From an uncultured Coriobacteriales bacterium (GTDB taxonomy: Bacteria; Actinomycetota; Coriobacteriia; Coriobacteriales; UMGS124): 48,336 nt of DNA. Location of the stretch: positions 1 to 48,336 of the forward strand of contig CABQHM010000024.1 of assembly GCA_902464015.1 (NCBI GenBank). Direction: 5' to 3'. The notes beneath the pieces were generated by a model. The model had not been told where the DNA came from. It saw only the letters and a list, made by a program, of their open reading frames with translations, and ran no database searches. Numbering within the stretch: position 1 is the stretch's first letter; every line of letters starts with the position of its first letter. Of the stretch, positions 25,442 to 31,931 are shown in pieces. Position numbers and translations under genes: made by a program.

Positions 25442-25771
25442 TTGGGTCATTTCCATCTTTTGTTGTGCGCCTACGAGCTGGCCAACACCATGGACCGCAA
25501 CAACTACCAGGTGTGCTTCCCAGACTGCGGCGAGGTGGTGCGCGCCCGCACCAAGCAGACCGACGCTATGTTCTGCATTCCCGCCTCCAAGCTCCAGGCC
25601 TTCATGGACTGCGCATGCGGGTGGGGCGTCTCTGGGCTCGGCTTCAACTCCGAGGCACAGTACGACTATGCCCTCGACTACTCTCGTCCCCCCTTCTACA
25701 ACGAGGTTTTCAACATGTGGGGCCTTGACACCGGCGTCGATTGGGCAATCTCCAGCGACTACGGGAAGTAA
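25442..25771 (+). CDS. Small hypothetical protein, possibly a gene remnant
   Basis: Up to 109 aa from a TTG, or 93 aa from the ATG at 25490. Neither start has a good ribosome binding site, and the TTG lies right at the foot of a hairpin. The sequence NNYQVCFPDCGEVVRARTK, FMDCACGWGVSGLGF and YALDYSRPPFYNEVFNMWGLD looks like real protein, with high GC at third positions and five or six cysteines. I recognise no family. The lack of a proper start suggests either an unusual start or the 3' remainder of a longer gene. Confidence 0.45.
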   Translation: MGHFHLLLCAYELANTMDRNNYQVCFPDCGEVVRARTKQTDAMFCIPASKLQAFMDCACGWGVSGLGFNSEAQYDYALDYSRPPFYNEVFNMWGLDTGVDWAISSDYGK

Positions 25772-25887
25772 TCGCAAGCAACGATTCAACGACCGTTAAC
25801 CCTTGAGGGGGCGGGCCTGGTTTACGCTAGGTCTGCCGCTTGCGTTTAGGGGATGTCAACCCTTTGGTCGCAAACTTGGTTAGAAAT

Positions 25888-25941
25888 CGAGTTCCGGAGT
25901 AGTTGCGAAGGTTCTATTGGTAAAGAAACGAGTTTCGGAGT
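25888..25941 (-). repeat. Two copies of a 13-bp repeat at 41-bp spacing (minus orientation)
   Basis: Read on the minus strand, ACTCCGAAACTCG (25929-25941) and ACTCCGGAACTCG (25888-25900) lie exactly 41 bp apart, with conserved flanks CTACTCC upstream and TTTC..ACCAA downstream. They face the three plus-oriented copies at 26067-26161. Confidence 0.75.
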
Positions 25942-26066
25942 AGTGAAATCGCCGGCGTTTTACCTGGAGACTGGGTTTTGAGGCTGTTTTAGCGGAAAAC
26001 GCGCCTGTTTTAGGCTCTGGCCTGGTTGTGTATTGCCGTTTTGAGCGTATCGATAGGGTCATATCT

Positions 26067-26161
26067 ACTCCGAAACTCAATTTGCCGCCAACGGAGTTGC
26101 AGCGACTACTCCGAAACTCGATTTGCTGCCAGTCGGTTGGGAAAAAGTACTCCGAAACTCG
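26067..26161 (+). repeat. Three copies of the same 13-bp repeat at 41-bp spacing (plus orientation)
   Basis: ACTCCGAAACTCA (26067-26079), ACTCCGAAACTCG (26108-26120) and ACTCCGAAACTCG (26149-26161). Starts are exactly 41 bp apart, and each is followed by a TTTG..GCCA flank. Spacers differ. The 25772-26404 gap also holds the GntR operator but no credible gene; the open frames across it are made by the repeats. Confidence 0.8.
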
Positions 26162-26326
26162 TTTGGCTGCCAATATGGCGGTCAGAACTGCCCGGAAGGG
26201 CGTTGCGTTGCTGGGCATCCGTTATGTTGGGCAAGTATGGCTGGCTTCAACGAGCGTGTTTTATACCTGAGCCGTCGTGATGGGGAAAGTCGAACGGATC
26301 GCGCGTTATCCCTCCCTAGTAAAAAC

Positions 26327-26356
26327 TGTTCTATCTGTACTAGAACAACTAGAACA
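26327..26356. promoter_or_regulatory. GntR operator
   Basis: TGTTCTA (26327-26333), then TAGAACA (26341-26347) and TAGAACA again (26350-26356): an inverted repeat with 7-nt spacer plus a direct copy. It lies 49-78 nt upstream of the GntR gene, with a possible -10 TACACT just after it. Autoregulation of the GntR/DUF1648 operon is the likely role. Confidence 0.65.
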
Positions 26357-26404
26357 ATCGTGGTACACTGACAGCTAAAGAGAGGGCGACGCAGGGGAGG
26401 GCAC

Positions 26405-26854
26405 ATGATCGTTCGCATTGATCAGTCGCTGGGAGTTCCCATATACCAGCAGGTGAGGGATCAGGTTGTGGCGGCGATTGCCGCAGGGGAATTGGTTGAG
26501 GGCGATGCGCTGCCTTCTGTCCGGGCGCTTGCGGTGGATTTGGGCATCAACCTGCACACGGTCAACAAAGCGTATGCACTGCTGCGCGACGACGGCTATC
26601 TCGTGGTGCGCGGCCGGGCGGGGGCGTTTGTCGCCAAGCCTATGCGCACGCGCGACGAAGGTCTCGCTGCTGAGGCGGACAAGCGTTTGAGCAACGCCCT
26701 TGCTGCCGCAGCGCGCAACTATGCTGCGGCCGGCGGCGACGGGAAGGCATTTCTTGCGATGGCAAAAAGCCTGGCAGACGCGGTGTTCGACGCACCGCCG
26801 GCATCGGTTGCGCCTAAAGCCGACAATTTCGGCCGCACTCAATCCACACACTAA
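26405..26854 (+). CDS. GntR-family (YtrA-type) transcriptional regulator
   Basis: 149 aa. The N-terminal winged helix is typical: PIYQQVRDQVVAAIAAGELVEGDALPSVRALAVDLGINLHTVNKAYALLRDDGYLVVRGRAGAFV. The C-terminal part is short and helical, as in the YtrA subgroup, which commonly regulates linked membrane proteins or ABC exporters. GGGGAGGG precedes the ATG. The DUF1648 membrane protein gene follows after 14 nt and is the evident target along with the gene itself. Confidence 0.92.
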   Translation: MIVRIDQSLGVPIYQQVRDQVVAAIAAGELVEGDALPSVRALAVDLGINLHTVNKAYALLRDDGYLVVRGRAGAFVAKPMRTRDEGLAAEADKRLSNALAAAARNYAAAGGDGKAFLAMAKSLADAVFDAPPASVAPKADNFGRTQSTH

Positions 26855-26868
26855 GGAGGCACCCCATC

Positions 26869-27993
26869 ATGGCTGATTTCACGTTTGCAATGATTGCCTT
26901 GCTTGTCGGCACGCTGGTGGTGAGTGGAGGACTGCAGGCTGCCATTCCCTACATGATGTCGAGCCGCGAGCTGTTTGCCGTCACCGTTCCCCCGATTGCG
27001 CACACTGAGCCCGAGGTGCGCCGCATGAAGCGTTTCTATGCGCTCGCGGTCGCCCTGCTTACCCTCGTCGGCATCGCCGCCGTTGTGGCATGTGGCATCG
27101 CGACGGGCTGGGGCGACGCCGTTGCTTGGGTCATGGTTGGCGCGGCGTTGCTTCAGACGGTCGCCTCCTTTGCCCTCATGCTGCGGTTTCGTGCGCAGGT
27201 GAAAGCTCTCAAGCAGGAGCGCGGTTGGCGTGCTGCGTCGATGGAGCGCGTGACGGTGACCGACAACCCCGACGGCTCGCCGCTGCCTCGCCCGACCCCG
27301 CTTGCCGCAGAGCTGGTGTGCCTGCCGCTTATTGCACTTACGGTTGCCCTCGGGTTCATGCTCTATCCCCAGATGCCCGAGCAGGTGCCCATGCATATGG
27401 ACTTGGCAGGCAATGTGAACTCGTATGCGGACAAGTCTCTCTGGCTTGTGGCGTTTCCACCGTTGCTCCAGCTGTTTGTGTGGCTGTGTGTCGCCGGCGC
27501 GCATCTTTCCATCGTGCGTTCCTCGCGCCCCGTCGCTCCCGAGGCGCCGCACGCGAGCGCCCTGGGCTATGCGTTGTTCGCCCGTGCATGGAGCCGCTTC
27601 ACTTTGGTGATGAACGTCCTGCTCATGATTGCATTCGGCACCTTGCCCCTGTGTGATGCGGGCTGGGTGAGCCTGGGCACGTGGGCCATCGCGCTCACCG
27701 TGCTCGTTGTTGCCATCCTGGTGTGGTGCATCGTGCTGTTCGTGCGCTACGGGCAGAACGGCTCTCGCGCCGTGGGCCTCGCCCATGGCGACGACGAGAT
27801 GCGCACCGACCAGGACGCGCATTGGAAGGCCGGCGTCTTCTACTGGAACCCCGAAGATCCGGCCGTGTTCGTGGCCAAGCGCTTCTCCGTTGGCTGGACC
27901 ATGAACTTCGCGCGTCCCGCGAGCTGGCTTTTCATCCTTGGCCTGTGCGCCCTCATCGTTCTTGTCGTCTTGCTGAGCATGCGTCTGGCGTAA
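26869..27993 (+). CDS. DUF1648/DUF5808 multi-spanning membrane protein
   Basis: 374 aa with about eight hydrophobic segments. The segment LYPQMPEQVPMHMDLAGNVNSYADKS is the DUF1648 (SdpI-related) signature. The stretch DDEMRTDQDAHWKAGVFYWNPEDPAVFVAKRFSVGWTMNFARP matches the DUF5808 type. Proteins of this architecture often follow a YtrA-type GntR regulator, as here. SdpI-like proteins give immunity to membrane-active peptides in Bacillus; whether this one does is unknown. AAGGAGG lies ahead of the ATG. Confidence 0.85.
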   Translation: MADFTFAMIALLVGTLVVSGGLQAAIPYMMSSRELFAVTVPPIAHTEPEVRRMKRFYALAVALLTLVGIAAVVACGIATGWGDAVAWVMVGAALLQTVASFALMLRFRAQVKALKQERGWRAASMERVTVTDNPDGSPLPRPTPLAAELVCLPLIALTVALGFMLYPQMPEQVPMHMDLAGNVNSYADKSLWLVAFPPLLQLFVWLCVAGAHLSIVRSSRPVAPEAPHASALGYALFARAWSRFTLVMNVLLMIAFGTLPLCDAGWVSLGTWAIALTVLVVAILVWCIVLFVRYGQNGSRAVGLAHGDDEMRTDQDAHWKAGVFYWNPEDPAVFVAKRFSVGWTMNFARPASWLFILGLCALIVLVVLLSMRLA

Positions 27994-27996
27994 GTC

Positions 27997-28020
27997 GGGC
28001 CAGGGCTTCGGCCCTGGCCC
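27997..28020. terminator. Hairpin between convergent genes
   Basis: GGGCCAGGGC, loop TTCG, GCCCTGGCCC: a very stable 10-bp stem with a tetraloop between the DUF1648 gene and the convergent dehydrogenase gene. T-rich tracts are weak on both sides. Confidence 0.7.
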
Positions 28021-28033
28021 TCTGCCTTCTCGT

Positions 28034-29167
28034 CTATCCCTCAAAGGGGAACGTGTACTCCAGGCCCAGCTCGTCGCGCACGGCGGTGAGCTCGCGCTGG
28101 ACTGACTCGCCCACGGGCACGCCCTTGTCCTTGCGGTCGAGCCAGACAAGGTACTCCTTCTCGCCGGCGGTGTAGATGCGCTCCTGGCCGGGGGCCTTCT
28201 CGGAGGCGCGCAGCGCACGGCAGATGTCGCCGGCGGTCTTGCGGAACACGTCGGCCCCCATGAAGGCCTCGGGGTCCACCACGAAGAAGAAGTGGCCCAG
28301 GTGGTACATCTGCGGCCCGCCGTCGGGCGCCACGCCGGTGAGCGCCTTCATGAACTGGCCTCCCGACAGGGCCGCCGAGAGAATCTCAACCACGGCTGCG
28401 TAGCCGTAGCCCTTGTAACCTGCGAGTTCTTCGCCCACGCCGCCCAGGGGCGCGAGCGCCGCCTCGCCAGCGACGAGTGCGCGCAGGATCTCCTCGCTGT
28501 CGGTCATCGTCTTGCCGTCGTGACCCACCACCATGCCGGCGGGCGTGGGCTTGCCCTGGCGCGCGTAGTACTCGATCTTGCCGCGCTGCACGATGCTTGT
28601 GGCGCAGTCGATGCAGAAGGGGAAGTCCTCGTCGGTGGGCAGCGAGAAGGTGAGGGGGTTGGTGCCCATCATGTTCTCCACGCCGAAGGTGGGGGCGATG
28701 GAGGGGCGGGCGTTGGTGCCGGTGAGGCCGATGAGTCCCTGGCTGCTGGCCATGTTGGTCCAGTACCCGGCGATGCCGTAGTGCGTGGAGTTACGGATGG
28801 CGCCGCCGGCCATGCCGCATGTCTTGGCCTTCTCGATAAGTCTCGTCATCATGTGGTGGCTTGCCACCATGCCCATGCCGTCGTGCGCGTCGATTACGAG
28901 CGTGGTGGGCGTCTCCTTGAGCACCTCGATCTGTGTGGTGGGCAGCAGAGTCCCGCGGCGGATGCGGTCGAGGTAGATGGGCTTAAAACGGTTGCATCCA
29001 TGGCTCTCGATGCCGCGGCGGTCGGCCTCAAGCAGCACGTCGGCGCAGATTTCGGCGTCTTCGCGCGGCACGCCGTACCCCACGAACGCGTCGCACATAA
29101 AGTCGTGCATCAGCTTCCAGGGCACATAGGGGCGCGTCTCGGTCGTCTGTCCATGCGATGCAGCCAT
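28034..29167 (-). CDS. Ldh_2 (malate/L-lactate/ureidoglycolate dehydrogenase) family oxidoreductase
   Basis: 377 aa, typical length of this NAD(P)-dependent 2-hydroxyacid dehydrogenase family, which is unrelated to classical LDH. Signature segments: ADRRGIESHGCNRF (active-site region), GMAGGAIRNSTHYGIAGYWTNMA with the catalytic His, GTNARPSIAPTFG, MMGTNPLTFSLPTDEDFPFCIDCATSIVQRGKIE and GYKGYGYAAVVEILSAALSGG. It likely interconverts a 2-oxoacid and 2-hydroxyacid. It is transcribed alone; GGGAGG precedes the ATG. It may connect to the 2-oxoacid pathway at 34682-41266, but exact substrate cannot be read. Confidence 0.9.
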   Translation of the reverse strand: MAASHGQTTETRPYVPWKLMHDFMCDAFVGYGVPREDAEICADVLLEADRRGIESHGCNRFKPIYLDRIRRGTLLPTTQIEVLKETPTTLVIDAHDGMGMVASHHMMTRLIEKAKTCGMAGGAIRNSTHYGIAGYWTNMASSQGLIGLTGTNARPSIAPTFGVENMMGTNPLTFSLPTDEDFPFCIDCATSIVQRGKIEYYARQGKPTPAGMVVGHDGKTMTDSEEILRALVAGEAALAPLGGVGEELAGYKGYGYAAVVEILSAALSGGQFMKALTGVAPDGGPQMYHLGHFFFVVDPEAFMGADVFRKTAGDICRALRASEKAPGQERIYTAGEKEYLVWLDRKDKGVPVGESVQRELTAVRDELGLEYTFPFEG

Positions 29168-29310
29168 AGCGATACCTCCCGTGATGGGGCGTTTATTGCA
29201 AGCGGTTTGATTATTGCACGTTGGCGCGGGGAAGCCTACAGTTTCACGCGACGGAATCGTGCGATGCGGGTCCGGCGCAATATGAAGAATTCGCGCGTCC
29301 TATTCCTTAT

Positions 29311-29325
29311 TGATAATAATTATCA
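29311..29325. promoter_or_regulatory. Fur-type 7-1-7 box
   Basis: TGATAATAATTATCA is a perfect 7-1-7 palindrome (extended to TTGATAATAATTATCAA at 29310-29326) and matches the consensus TGATAATNATTATCA of Fur-family metalloregulators exactly. It lies 14 nt before the uORF and 57 nt before the rubrerythrin-fusion start, overlapping a possible -10. Iron or peroxide control is expected. Confidence 0.75.
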
Positions 29326-29338
29326 AAAAAGGTTTAGT

Positions 29339-29395
29339 ATGTGCAAGTGTAAGACGGGTTGTGCAAACGGGGGAGACGAGGATGCCTCAGATTGA
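29339..29395 (+). CDS. Possible 18-aa Cys-rich leader peptide
   Basis: MCKCKTGCANGGDEDASD. The ATG has AAAAAAGG at 6 nt, directly after the Fur box. The stop lies 14 nt inside the next gene in another frame, so the ribosome would terminate beside the downstream start at 29382. Three cysteines in the first eight residues suggest a metal- or Cys-responsive leader. No homologue known to me. Confidence 0.4.
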   Translation: MCKCKTGCANGGDEDASD

Positions 29396-30608
29396 CTCAA
29401 AGGCTTTTTACAAACTGAGTTACGGCCTGTATCTGCTCAGCACGAAGTGGCAGGGCAAGGACAACGCCTGCATCGTCGACGCGGTGATTCAGTCCGCCGC
29501 CGAGCCCAAGTGCATCACGGTGTCGTGCATGGCGGGCAACTACACGCCCGAGCTCATCCGCTCCTCGCGCCGCTTCAACCTGTCGGTTCTCGCGCAGGAC
29601 ACCCCTGCGGAGTTCTTCCAGCGCTTCGGCATGCAGTCGGGTCGCAGCGCCGATAAGTTCGCTGACCTCGAGGGCTTCGAGCGCACGGGCAACGACCTGC
29701 TCTATTCCTTGCAGGCCAGCGCCGTGGTGTCGTGCGAGGTCATCGAGACGCTCGAACTCGGCAGCCACGTGCAGATCACCGCTCGCGTGGTGGAGGCGCG
29801 TTGCCTGAGGGACGCCCCGAGCCTCACGTACGCCGAGTACCGCGCCCGTCTCAAGGCGGGCTCCCGTGCCGTTCTTGGCAAGGGCACCCCCGAGCTTGCT
29901 GGCTCAGCCGTTGGTTCCGTGCCCGCCCTGCAGGCTGCCCGCGCGGAGGAAGCACCTGCTCAAATCACCCAAACACGCGAGTCGGCCCAGAGCGTCTCGC
30001 AAGGAGAGGAAGGAACACCTATGTCTGCAAAGTGGGTCTGCAAGGTCTGCGGTTACATCTACGAGGGCGCCGAGCCCCCGGCGGAGTGCCCGGTGTGCCA
30101 TGCCCCTGCCTCCATGTTCGAGAAGGTCGAGGGCGAGCTGAAGCTTGCCGCCGAGCATGAGTACGGCGTGTACGCCAAGACCGTCAAGAACAACGAGAAC
30201 ATCTCCGACGAGGACAAGCAGTATATCCTCGACCAGCTCAAGGCCAACTTCACCGGCGAGTGCTCCGAGGTGGGCATGTACCTGTGCATGGCCCGCATCG
30301 CCTGCCGCGAGGGTTACCCCGAGATCGGCGAGTACTGGAAGACGGCCGCCTTCGAGGAGGCCGAGCATGCCGCCAAGTTCGCCGAGCTTCTGGGCAGCGA
30401 GCTCGAGCCGCACATGACCGCCTCCACCAAGGAGAACCTCGCCTGGCGCGTCGACTGCGAGTTCGGTGCCACCGCCGGCAAGGTCGAGCTTGCCACCTGC
30501 GCCAAGAAGAACGGCCTGGACGCCATTCACGACACCGTGCACGAGATGGCTCGCGACGAGGCCCGTCACGGCAAGGCCCTCAAGGGCATGCTCGAGCGCT
30601 ACTTCTAA
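29382..30608 (+). CDS. Flavin reductase-rubredoxin-reverse rubrerythrin fusion
   Basis: About 408 aa. Residues 1-155 are an FMN-binding split barrel of the flavin reductase type found in high-molecular-weight rubredoxins (FYKLSYGLYLLST, KCITVSCMAGNYTPELI, FNLSVLAQDTPAEFFQRFG). A low-complexity linker (about 165-213) follows. Next is rubredoxin (WVCKVCGYIYEG, ECPVCHAP), then a rubrerythrin diiron four-helix domain with ECSEVGMY, FEEAEH and DEARH. The likely role is NAD(P)H-driven reduction of peroxide or oxygen in the cytosol. A strong internal SD (GGAAGG) and ATG at 30021 could also yield a separate rubredoxin-rubrerythrin of 195 aa. The ATG at 29382 has GGGGGAG upstream. Controlled by the Fur box. 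Confidence 0.9.
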   Translation: MPQIDSKAFYKLSYGLYLLSTKWQGKDNACIVDAVIQSAAEPKCITVSCMAGNYTPELIRSSRRFNLSVLAQDTPAEFFQRFGMQSGRSADKFADLEGFERTGNDLLYSLQASAVVSCEVIETLELGSHVQITARVVEARCLRDAPSLTYAEYRARLKAGSRAVLGKGTPELAGSAVGSVPALQAARAEEAPAQITQTRESAQSVSQGEEGTPMSAKWVCKVCGYIYEGAEPPAECPVCHAPASMFEKVEGELKLAAEHEYGVYAKTVKNNENISDEDKQYILDQLKANFTGECSEVGMYLCMARIACREGYPEIGEYWKTAAFEEAEHAAKFAELLGSELEPHMTASTKENLAWRVDCEFGATAGKVELATCAKKNGLDAIHDTVHEMARDEARHGKALKGMLERYF

Positions 30609-30634
30609 GGCGCACGCCTGAGCGCACTCTTTGA

Positions 30635-30679
30635 AGCCCCACGGTGCCGTCTTCTCAAGAGCGGTGCTGTGGGGCTTTT
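30635..30679 (+). terminator. Rho-independent terminator of the rubrerythrin fusion gene
   Basis: AGCCCCAC pairs with GTGGGGCT, with further internal pairing, followed by TTTT. Confidence 0.8.
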
Positions 30680-30711
30680 CCCGTTAGATGGGGTTGTTGT
30701 GCGCTGGCGTT

Positions 30712-30733
30712 GACATCTTATATATATGATGTC
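30712..30733. promoter_or_regulatory. Inverted repeat in the promoter region of the DUF3783 gene
   Basis: GACATC and GATGTC flank an alternating TATATATA core; a TTGACA begins at 30710. A second inverted repeat, CTGAC-n6-GTCAG, follows. Possible promoter or operator; the -10 is not clear. The rest of the gap up to 30897 holds no visible gene. Confidence 0.35.
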
Positions 30734-30897
30734 CACGCTGACGTGCATGTCAGGCTAGCGTGGGCATACCACGGTAGATACGCTGGGACAATGGCCGTGC
30801 AGCGCAAGCACAACCTGGCGGCTGCCTGGCCGGTGGTGTTGGTGGGTATACCAGTAGGCTGCTGGGATACCGGTTTCACGCGAGAGGGGCTTGCAAG

Positions 30898-31356
30898 ATG
30901 GGAAACGCGCAAAAGCAGAAAGCCAAGAAGGCGAAGCCTACGGCTGCAGCCCTGCTGTGGGGACTTGACCGAGGCACGCCTAAGGGCGACGCGGTGCGTG
31001 CCATCCTCAAGGAGCTCGGCGTGGTGGCCAAGACCGTCCTGCCTGAGCGCCTGGGCGATTCGGCTGGCGCCGCTTTGGGCCTTGTGGGCATGCGCCCGGC
31101 CCTCATGCCCTATGCCGGCCCTACGCCCGAGTGCGAGTTCATGTTGCTCGCCAACTTCTCCGAGCCGCTCCTGCAGGACTTTCTCCTGCGCAGCCGTCAG
31201 GCGGGCGCTTCCGTGAACTACAAGGCCGTGCTCACCAAGACCAACAAAGACTGGCCTGTGGTGGACCTCATCAACGAGGTGGCCCAGGAGCACGAGGCCA
31301 TGCGCGCGCAGGCCGCGGCCTCGGTACCGGCGCCGACTCAGCCAAGCCAGGCTTAG
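30898..31356 (+). CDS. DUF3783 family protein
   Basis: 152 aa. A basic N-terminus (MGNAQKQKAKKAKPT) precedes a small alpha/beta domain: ALLWGLDRGTPKGDAVRAILKELGVVAKTVLPERLGDSAG, MLLANFSEPLLQDFLLRSRQAG and VNYKAVLTKTNKDWPVVDLINEVAQEHEAM, which fits DUF3783. Function unknown; family members are small cytosolic proteins of anaerobes. It is monocistronic, between two terminators. GAGAGGGG lies upstream of the ATG. Confidence 0.82.
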   Translation: MGNAQKQKAKKAKPTAAALLWGLDRGTPKGDAVRAILKELGVVAKTVLPERLGDSAGAALGLVGMRPALMPYAGPTPECEFMLLANFSEPLLQDFLLRSRQAGASVNYKAVLTKTNKDWPVVDLINEVAQEHEAMRAQAAASVPAPTQPSQA

Positions 31357-31375
31357 CCGCTCACACGCCGCATGC

Positions 31376-31424
31376 AAACGGCCTGCATGTTGGGAAAAAT
31401 CCCAGCATGCGGGCCGTTTTGTTT
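31376..31424. terminator. Terminator between convergent DUF3783 and DUF1653 genes
   Basis: A long stem AAACGGCC-GCATG-TGGGA with TCCCA-GCATG-GGCCGTTT around an AAAA loop, followed by TTGTTT on the plus strand; A's before it give T's on the minus strand. Confidence 0.85.
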
Positions 31425-31695
31425 AAAGCTCTGCCGCATCCACTTTCTCGAAGCGCCATGTTTGCTTGATGTCGGGGTACTTCTCGTGGTCGACTTCGCT
31501 CTCAAACATCGCGCGAGGCCTGCACCATACGCCGAAGGGCGGGTAGAGCGCCTCGTACACCACGAGCTCCTCGTCGGTCTCCGTGTGGCGGGCAAACGCA
31601 AGCACGCGGTAGAGGTAGCGCTGGCTGCCGTCGGTCACCGTCTCGCGCTTGAAGTTGCGCACGATGTCGCCGGGCGCAAACGTGCGGTTGTCCAT
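31423..31695 (-). CDS. DUF1653 family protein
   Basis: 90 aa. FAPGDIVRNFKRETV, YLYRVLAFARHTETDEELVVYEALYPPFGVWCRPRAMFESEVD and YPDIKQTWRFEKV are the signature of DUF1653, a small beta-rich, SH3/PUA-like domain of unknown function. The ATG at 31695 has AAAGGA; an earlier in-frame ATG would add an unsupported 22-aa extension. Confidence 0.88.
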   Translation of the reverse strand: MDNRTFAPGDIVRNFKRETVTDGSQRYLYRVLAFARHTETDEELVVYEALYPPFGVWCRPRAMFESEVDHEKYPDIKQTWRFEKVDAAEL

Positions 31696-31931
31696 GGGCC
31701 GTCCTTTCATGCCGAGGTTTCTTGCAGGCAGGTGCTTGTCGCGCTGCCAAGTCAGAAACAATCATACCTATTTTGGCCACATGCAGGGAGGGGAGAGACG
31801 GCCTGTCCCGGGCACGGCCGAGAGCGTGACCCGGTATGCGCCGCCCACAAAAACGCCCCGCCCCCCATGCGCCGCGCGGGCGAAAAGGGGACGGGGCAAA
31901 GCGCCAGCCGAAAAAGGAACGCTACGAGGGA

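Noticed and set aside
25888..26161. CRISPR array
   Set aside because: Only 13-20 conserved bases per unit, orientation reverses between the two groups, and no cas genes are present.
25880..26218. Minus-strand ORF of 112 codons over the repeat array, with repeated YSETRF-like words
   Set aside because: The words come from the nucleotide repeats in several frames; there is no ribosome binding site and the 41-bp period is not a multiple of three.
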